Assembly (NCBI RefSeq): GCF_018917525.1 | Contig: NZ_JAHLOS010000007.1 | Coordinates: 62,001 to 126,000, forward strand | From: Enterococcus raffinosus | GTDB taxonomy: Bacteria; Bacillota; Bacilli; Lactobacillales; Enterococcaceae | Reading direction: 5' to 3' | Length of the DNA: 64,000 bases | Part shown: one piece after another, positions 50,126 to 58,928 of the stretch | Layout of the letters: each line of letters starts with the position of its first letter | Position numbering within the stretch: the stretch's first letter is position 1 | The notes under the pieces: generated by a model | The model's input: the letters and a program-made list of their open reading frames with translations, nothing else | The model's database searches: none | Told to the model about the DNA's origin: nothing | Position numbers and translations under genes: made by a program

Positions 50126-50830
50126 CTATTTATCTGTACCATAGTAGTAGTAGCCTTGATCATTCGCATCTGTACTACCGTTAAACACAGCACCCAATAC
50201 ATTGGCATTAACCATGGATAGCAGTTCACGAGCCTTTTGCAAAGAATCTTTGCGGGTAACATTTTCACGTACGACCAACATCGTACCATCCGCTTTAGAG
50301 GCAACGATTTGGGCATCGGTTACCGCTACGATTGGCGGCATATCAAAGATCACAAAATCATAATCAGCTCTCAATTCTCTGACCAATTGATCCATTCGAG
50401 TTGAACCTAATAGTTCTGATGGATTGGGTGACTTTGGACCACTTGTCATTACATATAAATTTGGAACAACGCTACGTTGAACTGCCTCGCTCACATTCAT
50501 ATCTGTACTTAAAACATTACTCAAACCCACCCCATTATTTAATAGGAAGGTTTTGTGTACTGTTGCTTTCCGCATGTCCGCATCCACTAATAGAACGCTT
50601 TGTCCTGAATTAGCAAAAACCACTGCAAGATTGGCTGCTGTCGTTGATTTCCCTTCACCTGGGCCTGACGAAGTGATTACTAATGTCTTAATTTGTCGAT
50701 CTGCTGAAGACGCAAATTGGATGTTTGTACGAATCGTACGATAGCGTTCTGATACCGGTGAACTTTTATCTACTAAAGTGATCAGGCTGACTGCCTGTGC
50801 TACATCAGATTGTTTCATTCTTTTAGCCAT
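50126..50830 (-). CDS. cpsD: CpsD/Wze-type tyrosine autokinase (capsule operon copy)
   Basis: A 234-aa BY-kinase with N-terminal ERYRTIRTNIQF, Walker A SSGPGEGKSTTAANLA, Walker A' LLVDADMRK, Walker B FVIFDMPP and a C-terminal Tyr cluster DQGYYYYGTDK. It works with CpsC to control chain length and export. The gene lies 9 bp after cpsC. Differences from the second copy are spread through the sequence, so the duplication is not recent. Confidence 0.9.
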   Translation of the reverse strand: MAKRMKQSDVAQAVSLITLVDKSSPVSERYRTIRTNIQFASSADRQIKTLVITSSGPGEGKSTTAANLAVVFANSGQSVLLVDADMRKATVHKTFLLNNGVGLSNVLSTDMNVSEAVQRSVVPNLYVMTSGPKSPNPSELLGSTRMDQLVRELRADYDFVIFDMPPIVAVTDAQIVASKADGTMLVVRENVTRKDSLQKARELLSMVNANVLGAVFNGSTDANDQGYYYYGTDK

Positions 50831-50839
50831 AGTTACCTC

Positions 50840-51628
50840 CTAGACCCGTTTACGTCTGCGACGATCAAGAGTCATGTCTGTTTCTTTTTTAGGAACTTCT
50901 CTTTTAGTGATTGTTGATGTTGGTTCACGACGAATTTTAGCGTTCAATTCTTTTTGTGTTAATTCTGGAACATTTCCTAAAAGCGTTAAGCCAAATTCAT
51001 CTGTTATTGTTTTACTTTCTTTAACTGTACGATCTAATAATTCCAGAAGAACCGCTAAAAAGATTCCTAACATCAAACCAAGTAATAGTCCCACAGCAAT
51101 AGTTAGCTTTTTATTCGGAAAAACTGGTGAGCTGCTTGCTACCGCCTGAGAGATAATTGAAATACGATCGACATTCAGCACATCTTTCGCATTAGCCTTA
51201 AATATCTCAGCAGTTGTATTTGAAATATTCGCTGCTTCTCTCGGGCTTTTGCTTGTTGCTATAATTGAAAACATTTGAGAGTTTTGATTTTGTTCTACCT
51301 TGATACTATCTTTAAGGTCATTGGTGTTCATTTTCAACCCATACTCAGAACTTAATTTCTCAGAGACTTCTTTGGTTACCAAGTCCCCAGTGATAATGTC
51401 TTTATATGTATTGATCATCTGCAAGTTGGTATTCACGTCATTGGCATTGGTTGTTTCTGTTTGCGGCAATGTGACCACCAACTGTGCTTGTGAACTGTAT
51501 TTCGGTGTTAAAATGAAAAAGGCTAATAGACCAGAAATCAAAAGGCCTGCTAGTCCTCCTAATATGATTAACCCAATCCTCTTCCTTAGTAGTTCAAATA
51601 ATTGTTTGATACTGATTGTTTGTTCCAT
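50840..51628 (-). CDS. cpsC: CpsC/Wzd-type chain-length protein (capsule operon copy)
   Basis: A 262-aa Wzz-type protein with TM helices at about residues 18-40 and 172-195, the Pro-containing VFPNKKLTIAVG segment before the second TM, and a basic cytosolic tail (LDRRRRKRV). It activates CpsD and sets polymer length. ATG 51628 has GAGGGT upstream. It is the first gene of the 12-gene capsule operon; the promoter should lie in the long gap to its right. Confidence 0.9.
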   Translation of the reverse strand: MEQTISIKQLFELLRKRIGLIILGGLAGLLISGLLAFFILTPKYSSQAQLVVTLPQTETTNANDVNTNLQMINTYKDIITGDLVTKEVSEKLSSEYGLKMNTNDLKDSIKVEQNQNSQMFSIIATSKSPREAANISNTTAEIFKANAKDVLNVDRISIISQAVASSSPVFPNKKLTIAVGLLLGLMLGIFLAVLLELLDRTVKESKTITDEFGLTLLGNVPELTQKELNAKIRREPTSTITKREVPKKETDMTLDRRRRKRV

Positions 51629-52476
51629 AAGACCCTCAACTTCCCTAAAATTTACTTTTTTCCCTTTGGTTAGTTCCCTTAAATAGCAGCCATATTATAT
51701 CAAATAAGCTTGAAACGAAAGGCATTCCTTTTAGAAATTTTAGCTTCTTTTTTCAACAATTTTTATAAAGAAAAAGAACTTTTCTATCTCGATCCGTCCT
51801 CTTTGAATCCTTCTACAAGTGCTACTCTATATGAAACTAGGCTGTTTTCTTTTTCATAAAAAAACATGATAATTACTTCTTTATTACATTAAAACACAGT
51901 TTTCTTGTTTTTTATACAATAAACACCAATCAAAAATACAATGTTTTTTTGTTTATGCATTCACTTGTGTGTTTACACATTTATTCTATTTTAACTTAAA
52001 AAACACAATCAACGTTATTATTATAGTTCAGACAGACTGCAATATCAATGATTATTTAAACAACCAATATAATGTTATATGCACTATTTATTTCAGAAAA
52101 ATATAAAAGAATTAAAAGCATTTTCATATATTATAATTAATTTGTATTTTAATTCACTATTATCCTTAAATAAGAAAGGGGTTACCTAGACTATTAGGAC
52201 TCTACAAATAATTAGACTCTTTATTTTTGTCACAGTTGAAATATGTTTGAGACAATTAAAATAGTTGAAATAATACCGATTTAAGGATTTATCGACTACT
52301 GTTCTGAAGCTTTGACGATTTTTTAATAAAAAATATAGTAGAATTTGCGCTACTTTGTCCATTACTCCCTTTAAAGTACCTTATACTAGTTATCCTTTAG
52401 GAAAAACTCATGCAATCCTTCATCTATCTATTTTAATAGGAAAAGAAACGCTTAAAATCTGTACTTCCTCTAACGT
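51629..52476. other. Long AT-rich gap upstream of the capsule operon
   Basis: No credible gene on either strand. The sequence is very AT-rich. A possible leftward promoter with TTGTAT and TATAAA-like boxes lies near 51915-51945, with poor spacing, so I do not mark it as a separate feature. The gap presumably carries the regulatory region of the capsule operon; I saw no strong dyad. Confidence 0.4.
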
Positions 52477-52510
52477 AAAAAACTGCTGAAAATAATTTCT
52501 CAACAGTTTT
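52477..52510 (-). terminator. Terminator after the TPM-domain genes
   Basis: AAACTGTTGA pairs with TCAGCAGTTT (one mismatch) and is followed by T on the minus strand; it starts at the stop codon of the gene ending at 52509. Confidence 0.75.
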
Positions 52511-52763
52511 ACCAATCTGAACTTGCACCGCCAGTGCTGCCGCCGCCAAATGAATCTCCCCCGCCTGACGAGCTTCCACTGCCATATCTGTCACTGCTGG
52601 AGCCACCCTCATTCCACAAATCCTTGTGATGATAATACACGGAGTATTGCTTCATTTCTTTCTTTTTCTGCGTAAACAAATCCATGAGCTTCAAGGTTCC
52701 AAAAGCATAATAGAAATGGTAGTAACGTGGCTTTTTATTTTTTAGCCGCTTATAGCGTTTCAC
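52509..52763 (-). CDS. C-terminal part of a TPM-domain protein in the -1 frame
   Basis: An 84-aa frame beginning at GTG 52763, which overlaps the stop codon of the TPM gene. It ends in a Gly/Ser-rich stretch and GGASSDW, the typical C-terminus of full-length TPM (YgcG-type) membrane proteins, so the two frames together make one normal protein. A run of seven A lies just before the junction (52763-52772 region); a -1 slip there joins the frames. This may be a real split, a mutation, a sequencing error or programmed slippage. As a stand-alone gene it would be basic with no known function. Confidence 0.55.
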   Translation of the reverse strand: MKRYKRLKNKKPRYYHFYYAFGTLKLMDLFTQKKKEMKQYSVYYHHKDLWNEGGSSSDRYGSGSSSGGGDSFGGGSTGGASSDW

Positions 52764-53527
52764 AATTTTTTTCTAGCAATCAATACTTCCGGTTCTTTAC
52801 TATGAATCATTTTTCTAACCAAATAGCGTTGAAATTTCGGATCATCTTTCTCTAAATCATTTTTCAACTCAGCAGCAAATTCTCTGCGGCTTTTCCAATA
52901 GCTGTAAAGCTTCAATACTGGCGTCTCTAGAAAGGCATAAATAATCACGATCACAACCAGTGCCGGAAAGACATAGTTGCGAATAATCTGCCAAGCACTT
53001 TTACCTGCAAAATGTTTTTCAAAGAACCCTGGTTCAAAATCCTTGATCGTTTTTCTTCCTATTAAAATGTGATTAATATTACCTGTAACGATTTTGATCC
53101 CTTCATTATAATTTCCCCCGCGAAAATAGTCCTTTGCTTCTTCTGTCATAAGATCCATCGCCAAGGCATCAGGGATATCTCCTTCCAGACCGTAGCCTAC
53201 TTCAATCCGTTGTTTACGATCCTTTACCGCAATCACATACATGATTCCAGAATCATACTCTTTATCCCCAACTCCCAGTTGATTGAACTTCTCATTGGCA
53301 AAGTTCTCGATCGACTGATCAGCTGGCAGTTGTTTCAAAGTTACCACGGCTAGCTGAGGACGTAGCTCCAATTCTTTATATTTTTGATTGTATTGATAGA
53401 TTTGTTCTTTCGTTTCGGAGGACAGGACATTTGCATGATCCTCCACATAGATATTCTCTGCTTGGACTGTGCCGCACCAGAATAATCCTATTAGTACCAA
53501 CGAAAGAAAATAAAGTACCCGCTTCAT
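52760..53527 (-). CDS. TPM-domain (YgcG-like) membrane protein, N-terminal part
   Basis: A 255-aa protein starting at ATG 53527 with GGTGAG upstream. Signal peptide 1-23, an outside TPM domain (about 25-150: VEDHANVLSSETKEQIYQYNQKYKEL, AVVTLKQLP, IMYVIAVKDRKQRIEVGYGLEG) and a TM helix (about 175-198) before a cytosolic basic part. TPM proteins act in membrane-protein maintenance in other organisms; the bacterial role is unclear. The usual Gly-rich C-terminal tail is found in the -1 frame directly after, see the 84-aa entry. Confidence 0.8.
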   Translation of the reverse strand: MKRVLYFLSLVLIGLFWCGTVQAENIYVEDHANVLSSETKEQIYQYNQKYKELELRPQLAVVTLKQLPADQSIENFANEKFNQLGVGDKEYDSGIMYVIAVKDRKQRIEVGYGLEGDIPDALAMDLMTEEAKDYFRGGNYNEGIKIVTGNINHILIGRKTIKDFEPGFFEKHFAGKSAWQIIRNYVFPALVVIVIIYAFLETPVLKLYSYWKSRREFAAELKNDLEKDDPKFQRYLVRKMIHSKEPEVLIARKKL

Positions 53528-53700
53528 TTTCTCACCCACTTTACTTTTCCTCAATTATGGCGGTTCTTCGCTTACCGTGCAATCACTTTTTCCTTACTTT
53601 GATTGCTTATGAATGAAAAGACCCTACTTGCAAAAAATCTTTTTTCCTATATTATTTCGCTTTTTTGGATAAATAGTTTCAGAAATATGCCAAAAAAGCA

Positions 53701-53730
53701 TTTACAATGGAATCGTTTTTTGTTTATAAT
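53701..53730 (+). promoter_or_regulatory. ahpCF promoter
   Basis: TTTACA and a perfect TATAAT separated by 18 bases, about 95 bases upstream of ahpC. The -10 box is inside the PerR box. Confidence 0.7.
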
Positions 53731-53738
53731 TATTTTAA
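53724..53738 (+). promoter_or_regulatory. PerR box over the ahpCF promoter
   Basis: TTATAATTATTTTAA matches the PerR consensus TTATAATNATTATAA at 14 of 15 positions and covers the -10 box, so PerR should repress ahpCF until peroxide oxidises it. Confidence 0.75.
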
Positions 53739-53825
53739 ATAAAAGAAGATCAATACTAGTTTTTTCAGATTTTCTTTTATCAATTACGAGAATATTTTCT
53801 CACTATTAAACAGGAGGGTACATTC

Positions 53826-54389
53826 ATGTCATTAATCGGAAAACAAGTTGAAGCGTTTCAAGCACAAGCCTATCGTCAAGGAAAATTTATCGAGGTTTCT
53901 GAAGAAGTACTACAAGGCAAATGGTCCGTCGTTTGTTTTTATCCAGCAGATTTTACTTTTGTTTGTCCAACAGAATTAGAGGATTTACAAGATCAATATG
54001 AAAAATTACAGGAGTTAGGTGTTGAGGTGTATTCTTGCTCAACAGATACTCATTTCACGCACAAAGCATGGCATGACACATCAGATGCCATCGGTAAGAT
54101 CAACTACACGATGATCGGTGATCCTTCTCATCATATCTCACGTATCTTTGATGTGTTAGATGAAGAAGCAGGTTTGGCACAACGCGGAACCTTCATCATT
54201 GACCCAGACGGCATTGTCCAAGCAATGGAAATCAATGCTGACGGAATTGGCCGTGATGCCAGCAGCTTGATCGACAAAATTCGCGCAGCGCAATACGTTC
54301 GCACTCATCCAGGTGAAGTTTGTCCTGCTAAATGGAAAGAAGACGGTGAAACGCTGAAACCAAGCTTTGACTTAGTCGGCAAGATTTAA
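53826..54389 (+). CDS. ahpC: Alkyl hydroperoxide reductase subunit C
   Basis: A 187-aa typical 2-Cys peroxiredoxin. Peroxidatic Cys47 is in [12 protein letters not shown], resolving Cys166 in [10 protein letters not shown]. It reduces H2O2, organic peroxides and peroxynitrite and is recycled by AhpF, encoded 9 bp downstream. AGGAGG precedes the ATG. A PerR box overlaps the promoter. Length and motifs are those of the normal AhpC1 group. Confidence 0.96.
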   Translation: MSLIGKQVEAFQAQAYRQGKFIEVSEEVLQGKWSVVCFYPADFTFVCPTELEDLQDQYEKLQELGVEVYSCSTDTHFTHKAWHDTSDAIGKINYTMIGDPSHHISRIFDVLDEEAGLAQRGTFIIDPDGIVQAMEINADGIGRDASSLIDKIRAAQYVRTHPGEVCPAKWKEDGETLKPSFDLVGKI

Positions 54390-54398
54390 GGTGCTCCT

Positions 54399-55937
54399 AT
54401 GTTAGATAATGAAACGAAGGAACAACTAAAACAATATTTAGCCTTATTAGAATCAAAGATCGTTTTTTCAGCAAGTTTGGATGAATCTGAAGAGTCGAAA
54501 AAAGTAGAAGATTTCTTGGCTGAAGTCGCGGCGATGGATGATAAAATTTTGATCGAAACCAAGAATTTAAAACGGACCCCAAGCTTTGAGATTAATCAGG
54601 TGGGCGCAGATGCTAGCGGCATCGTCTTTGCCGGTCTACCAATGGGACACGAATTTACTTCATTCATTCTAGCTTTGCTGCAAGTCAGCGGTCGGGCACC
54701 GAAGATTGATGATGTGCTGATTCAACAAATCAAATCGATTGATCGGGAGTTAGCATTTGAAACCTATGTCAGCCTAACCTGTCATAACTGCCCGGATGTC
54801 GTCCAAGCGTTGAACATTATGTCTGTGTTGAATCCAAAGATTTCGCACACTATGATCGAAGGCGGGATGTACCAAGCAGAAGTTGATGAAAAGGAAGTCA
54901 TGGCCGTACCGACTGTTTTTCTAAACAATGAAGAATTTGATAGCGGTCGAATGACGATCGAACAGATTATCGAAAAAGTCAGCGGACCTTTGAGTGCGGA
55001 TGAATTCGCCGATAAAGAAACCTTTGATGTTTTAGTCATCGGGGGCGGTCCTGCCGGTGCCAGTTCAGCAATTTATGCTGCTCGTAAAGGAATCAAGACC
55101 GGAATGGTCGTGGATACCTTCGGCGGTCAAGTCTTAGAAACGCTGGGAATCGAAAATGTGATCGGCACGCCTTACGTGGAAGGTCCACAATTAATGCGTC
55201 AAGTGGAAGAACACGTGAAGCGGTACGATGTGGACATTATGAAGGGTCAACGTGCCAAATCTATTCAGAAAAACGACTTGATCGAAGTGGAATTAGAGAA
55301 CGGCGCACAATTAACTGCGAAGTCTGCGATTCTTTCAACCGGTGCCCGTTGGCGTGCCATCAATGTTCCTGGTGAAAAGGAATTTAAGAATAAAGGCATC
55401 GCTTATTGTCCACATTGTGATGGCCCATTGTTCAAAGATAAAGAAGTTGTGGTGATTGGTGGCGGAAACTCAGGGATTGAAGCCGCCATTGACTTAGCTG
55501 GATTAGCGAAACATATTTATGTACTGGAATTTCTTCCTGAACTAAAGGCCGATCAAGTGTTGCAAGAAAAGCTTTACTCATTGTCGAATGTCACGGTAAT
55601 TACCAATGCAGCAACGAAGGAGATCACCGGTTCTTCCCATGTTGAAGCATTAACGTATACAGATCGCCTAACGAATGAGGAACATACCTTGAATGTTGAG
55701 GGAGTCTTCATCCTGATCGGACTAATGCCGAATACTGAGTGGTTAGCCGATACCGTCGCTTTGAGCGATCGTGGTGAAATTCTAGTGGACAAACATGGCG
55801 CAACCAATGTAGAAGGCATTTTTGCCGCAGGCGATTGTACAGACAGCGCATATAAGCAAATCATTATCTCGATGGGCTCTGGAGCAACCGCTGCCCTCGG
55901 TGCATTTGATTATTTGATTCGACAAACAGTTAGTTAG
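54399..55937 (+). CDS. ahpF: Alkyl hydroperoxide reductase subunit F
   Basis: A 512-aa flavoprotein disulfide reductase. The N-terminal tandem thioredoxin-like domain carries Cys128/Cys131 (TCHNC); the FAD motif VIGGGPAGASSA is near 210, the redox CPHCDGP near 345, the NAD(P)H motif VVIGGGNSGIEAA near 355 and the C-terminal GIFAAGDCTD near 475. It passes electrons from NADH to AhpC. Normal length, second gene of the ahpCF operon, followed by a strong terminator. Confidence 0.96.
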   Translation: MLDNETKEQLKQYLALLESKIVFSASLDESEESKKVEDFLAEVAAMDDKILIETKNLKRTPSFEINQVGADASGIVFAGLPMGHEFTSFILALLQVSGRAPKIDDVLIQQIKSIDRELAFETYVSLTCHNCPDVVQALNIMSVLNPKISHTMIEGGMYQAEVDEKEVMAVPTVFLNNEEFDSGRMTIEQIIEKVSGPLSADEFADKETFDVLVIGGGPAGASSAIYAARKGIKTGMVVDTFGGQVLETLGIENVIGTPYVEGPQLMRQVEEHVKRYDVDIMKGQRAKSIQKNDLIEVELENGAQLTAKSAILSTGARWRAINVPGEKEFKNKGIAYCPHCDGPLFKDKEVVVIGGGNSGIEAAIDLAGLAKHIYVLEFLPELKADQVLQEKLYSLSNVTVITNAATKEITGSSHVEALTYTDRLTNEEHTLNVEGVFILIGLMPNTEWLADTVALSDRGEILVDKHGATNVEGIFAAGDCTDSAYKQIIISMGSGATAALGAFDYLIRQTVS

Positions 55938-55942
55938 TAGAA

Positions 55943-55985
55943 TAAGCCTCATTTTTCTAAAAACAGAAAAATGAGGCTTATTTTC
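55943..55985 (+). terminator. Terminator after ahpF
   Basis: AAGCCTCATTTTTCT pairs with AGAAAAATGAGGCTT across a short loop and is followed by ATTTTC, about five bases after the stop codon. Confidence 0.9.
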
Positions 55986-55996
55986 GTTTCATGCTC

Positions 55997-56023
55997 AATA
56001 CACTGCAAGAAGCTTAACTCGCA
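55997..56023 (+). repeat. 27-bp direct repeat, copy 1
   Basis: Matches 56153-56179 at 23 of 27 positions (both start AATACACTGC and end TAACTCGCA). Between the two copies is a hairpin at 56045-56071 (TCATTTTTC/GAAAAATGA). Confidence 0.6.
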
Positions 56024-56152
56024 GCTAGCTCAGTTGAATGGTAATCATTTTTCCAAAAGCGTGAAAAATGACTTCTATTCTCGTACGCATACGATTAGGC
56101 TAAACTGCTTGTTCATTAATTTGTTAAAAAATCATATCTATACTTCAAACTT

Positions 56153-56179
56153 AATACACTGCGAAAGGCCTAACTCGCA
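56153..56179 (+). repeat. 27-bp direct repeat, copy 2
   Basis: Second copy of the repeat at 55997-56023, lying just before the bidirectional terminator. The two may be remains of a small intergenic repeat element. Confidence 0.6.
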
Positions 56180-56183
56180 AAAT

Positions 56184-56229
56184 AATCCCCATCCTGTTCC
56201 TACCAACAAAAAAGAACGGGATGGGGATT
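56184..56229. terminator. Bidirectional terminator between ahpF and spx-like gene
   Basis: AATCCCCATCC-TGTTC pairs with GAAC-GGGATGGGGATT. It serves the leftward spx-like gene, whose stop is about 18 bases away, and backs up the ahpF terminator. Confidence 0.8.
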
Positions 56230-56246
56230 CATCTATATTTATGTCT

Positions 56247-56672
56247 TTATACAAGACTTTCTTTTTTCAGATCCATATAGAGTAAAACTCTAGACATTTT
56301 TTTCGAAGTCACTCTACGAACTTCTCTCGGAATAAACTGATGTATCTCATCTTCGTTGTAACCTACTTGGAATTTCGTTTCATTAAAAACGAGTGGTCGT
56401 CTCAATAAGCTAGGATATTTTTCAATGATAGTAACTAATTCACTTAGAGATAGCTCATCGAAATCAACGTCTAATTTTTCATAGACCTTTGAACGTGTGG
56501 AAATAATTTCATCTGTTCCTGTTTCAGTCATTGAGAGAATTTCTTTAATTTCGTCCTTCGTTAACGGATTAGACATAATATTTCTTTCTTCAAACTCAAG
56601 TCCATTTTCTATTAACCAAGCTTTTGCTTTCCTACATGATGTACAACTAGCTGACGTATACAATTTAATCAT
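56247..56672 (-). CDS. Spx/MgsR-family regulator
   Basis: A 141-aa ArsC-fold protein with the redox switch CTSC at residues 10-13, and RRPLVFNETKFQVGYNEDEIHQFIPREVR near 90-120, which is typical of Spx. It binds the RNA polymerase alpha-subunit C-terminal domain and redirects transcription under disulfide stress. The Gly52 region (STRSKVYEKLDVD) looks like Spx rather than arsenate reductase. Streptococci and enterococci often have two Spx copies; this may be the second. A dyad at 56774-56794 upstream could be an operator. Confidence 0.85.
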   Translation of the reverse strand: MIKLYTSASCTSCRKAKAWLIENGLEFEERNIMSNPLTKDEIKEILSMTETGTDEIISTRSKVYEKLDVDFDELSLSELVTIIEKYPSLLRRPLVFNETKFQVGYNEDEIHQFIPREVRRVTSKKMSRVLLYMDLKKESLV

Positions 56673-57513
56673 TTTACATTCACCCTTCTAATTCATTATT
56701 TTAATAACACGAGTTGTTCTACACCTATTACAATACAAGATTTACAGGCATATGTTAAACAATTCACTTTCTTAAGTATCAAAAAATGATACTTAGTCAC
56801 AATGAAAAATTTTATATTATAACTTAAAATAATACTTATTCTAAATAAGGTATACATGACATGATAGAAAGATTATAAGTAGTACAAGCTTTATAAAGTT
56901 TCTTGTATAGAAACATTAGATAACACTCGTAATGTTTAAAAGAGGTGATTACTCAATTATTTCTTTAACAAAGTAAAAGATGATTGAGGATGATAAAATA
57001 GTTCTTTTTATTATTATTTAGTTTTTCTCCTAAATATAAGCTAGCATTGTTAATGTTATTAGAGGTCTCTAAGTGATCATTTGAATGACTATGGTATCAA
57101 GTTCTGTTTGTTATAATTATTTCCATTTTTCTGACACGCTATGTTCGTTTTCCAAAGAATCTATGATTACGTTTTAGTGTAGTCAATAGCTTTCTTACTA
57201 TTTACTATCTCTAAAACGAATAATTCCGCGAATCAAACGGTTCTGTTTGAATATTAAGCAACAATTGAACATATTTATGTGTCATCATCAATAATTTGCC
57301 ATTCGGACCTATTTTCCAATAACGATTTTTTTACCTACAATTTAGCTCTTCTACATTTTTTAACCGAGTCTGAATTAACATTTTTGGTGTGTAACACCTA
57401 GCTCTGTGATTGAAAGCTTTTTAGTTTAACTTCACAAATAAGTTGGACGTAGAACAAATAGAAAGTCATTTAGATAATCTTATCATTCAGAATAACGACT
57501 AAATACGCAAAAA
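56673..57513. other. Gap of about 840 bases without a gene
   Basis: No credible reading frame on either strand. The clearest signal is a perfect dyad AAGTATCA-N5-TGATACTT at 56774-56794, about 100 bases upstream of the spx-like gene, possibly an operator. The rest is AT-rich and may be a decayed gene, but I recognise no fragment. Confidence 0.4.
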
Positions 57514-57552
57514 AAGCACCGTCTGAAATCCTATGATCTCAAACGGTGCTTA
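57514..57552 (-). terminator. Terminator after the 3D-domain gene
   Basis: AAGCACCGTTTGA pairs with TCAGACGGTGCTT (one mismatch), followed on the minus strand by seven T. Confidence 0.88.
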
Positions 57553-57559
57553 ACTTGTC

Positions 57560-58735
57560 TTAACTAATAACGGTCACAGTTACTGAACGACGTCCCCATT
57601 GGATACATTGTTCAACCGTTGGAAAATGGACATCAATAATATTTCCTTTGATGGCACCACCGGTATCACCAGCGATTGCAATTCCATAGCCAGATACTTC
57701 TACCATTGAACCTAATGGAATGACACTTGGATCAACAGCTACAACCTGTGGGTTTTGACGTAAGTCAATCCCCATCGCTGTAAAAAATGTATTCACTGAC
57801 TCTGCACATGAATAACCCGTTGATTCCATTTGCATCGTACGACCGGATGTCGTCGGTGTGCTTGGTGCTGGTTGCGCTGGTTCTTGTTTTGGTTGTTCAC
57901 TTGTTTGTGTTGTTTGTTGTGAACTTGACGCTGATGCAGCTGGTTTTGACGCTTGAGCAGAGGCTTGCGATGACGCTTCAGCCCTCGCCTTTTCTTGTGC
58001 CTGTGCTGTCGCAGCTTTTGATGCTTTTTCAGCTTCCGTCGCTTTTGCTTCTTTCTCCGCTTTTTCCGCTTGTGCTTTTTCAGCAGCTTGGCGGGCTTTT
58101 TCTACTTCTTTGTCTTGGCTGATTTTTTCTAAGCTAGTTTTATTATCGGCTAACTCTTGCTTCAAGTTGGCCATTTTTTCATCTAACTTCGTCGTTTCAG
58201 CTTCCAGACTTTGACTATTTTGTTTTAATTGGGCTTGTGTTTTTTCTTGTGTTGCTTTTAGTTCGGTTAATTTGTCTTTAGCCTCGCCTAGACTAGCAAC
58301 TTTTGTTTTCTCTGCATTTTGGATAACGGACATCGCAAAGGCACGATTCAAAAACTCACCAAAATCCTTTGATTCCAATAATGCATTAATCGAACGATCC
58401 GTCATACCATTGACTTGAGCAGTTTTCATCCGCTCTGCAATTGCTTCTTTACGCTGTTCAATCTTTTTTTCTGTTTCCACAATATCTGTTTTGGTCTTTT
58501 CCAAAACTGCTTCATTCTCACTAATTTTTGTCCGAATATTGTTAACTTCTTGATATTTTTCGTTGACATCATTCAGTGCGATCTGTAATTCTCCGCTGAT
58601 TTTATCACTTTGTTGAGCGATTGCGGATTCTTTTTTATCTAACTCATTCAGTGACTCTGCCTGTGCAAAGACTGGTAAAAGTACGTTAGCACCCAACAAT
58701 AGCGTGGCAACGAACCCAAACATTTGCTTTCTCAC
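57560..58735 (-). CDS. Secreted coiled-coil protein with C-terminal 3D domain
   Basis: A 391-aa secreted protein starting at GTG 58735 with AAGGTGG eight bases upstream. Signal peptide 1-26, a PcsB/SagA-like coiled coil (about 30-215), an Ala/Lys/Glu then Ser/Gln/Pro-rich linker (215-300), and a 3D domain (about 305-391) with MESTGYS, VAVDPSVIPLGSMVEV and GDTGGAIKGNIIDVHF carrying the three conserved Asp. 3D domains occur in lytic transglycosylase-like enzymes (MltA, YocH). Enterococcal proteins of this build (SalB type) are secreted stress and wall-integrity antigens. Likely in the WalRK regulon; see upstream motif. Confidence 0.85.
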   Translation of the reverse strand: MRKQMFGFVATLLLGANVLLPVFAQAESLNELDKKESAIAQQSDKISGELQIALNDVNEKYQEVNNIRTKISENEAVLEKTKTDIVETEKKIEQRKEAIAERMKTAQVNGMTDRSINALLESKDFGEFLNRAFAMSVIQNAEKTKVASLGEAKDKLTELKATQEKTQAQLKQNSQSLEAETTKLDEKMANLKQELADNKTSLEKISQDKEVEKARQAAEKAQAEKAEKEAKATEAEKASKAATAQAQEKARAEASSQASAQASKPAASASSSQQTTQTSEQPKQEPAQPAPSTPTTSGRTMQMESTGYSCAESVNTFFTAMGIDLRQNPQVVAVDPSVIPLGSMVEVSGYGIAIAGDTGGAIKGNIIDVHFPTVEQCIQWGRRSVTVTVIS

Positions 58736-58805
58736 TTAAAAGTCCACCTTTCTATTTACCCTCAGTTATTATACGAGAAAATGACGGACTTTTTGTTTCA
58801 CCAAC

Positions 58806-58821
58806 ATTACATTTCATTACA
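58806..58821 (-). promoter_or_regulatory. WalR-like direct repeat upstream of the 3D-domain gene
   Basis: On the minus strand TGTAAT-N4-TGTAAT resembles the WalR/VicR box TGTWAH-N5-TGTWAH, with one base less in the spacer. It lies about 70 bases upstream of the start codon, and wall hydrolases of this type are usual WalR targets. Confidence 0.35.
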
Positions 58822-58879
58822 AAATGATCGGTGTTTTAGTAACATTTGTTTTATTTTCCTCAAATCGCACAAAAAAGAT

Positions 58880-58904
58880 AGTCCCTTCAAGCTTTGAAGG
58901 GACT
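58880..58904. terminator. Bidirectional terminator
   Basis: AGTCCCTTCAA pairs perfectly with TTGAAGGGACT; T-runs follow on both strands. It ends the leftward gene at 58929. Confidence 0.88.
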
Positions 58905-58928
58905 AATTTTTGTCATATTTTTGTAATA

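Noticed and set aside
56673-57513. Decayed gene in the gap upstream of the spx-like gene
   Set aside because: No frame of useful length or recognisable fragment on either strand.
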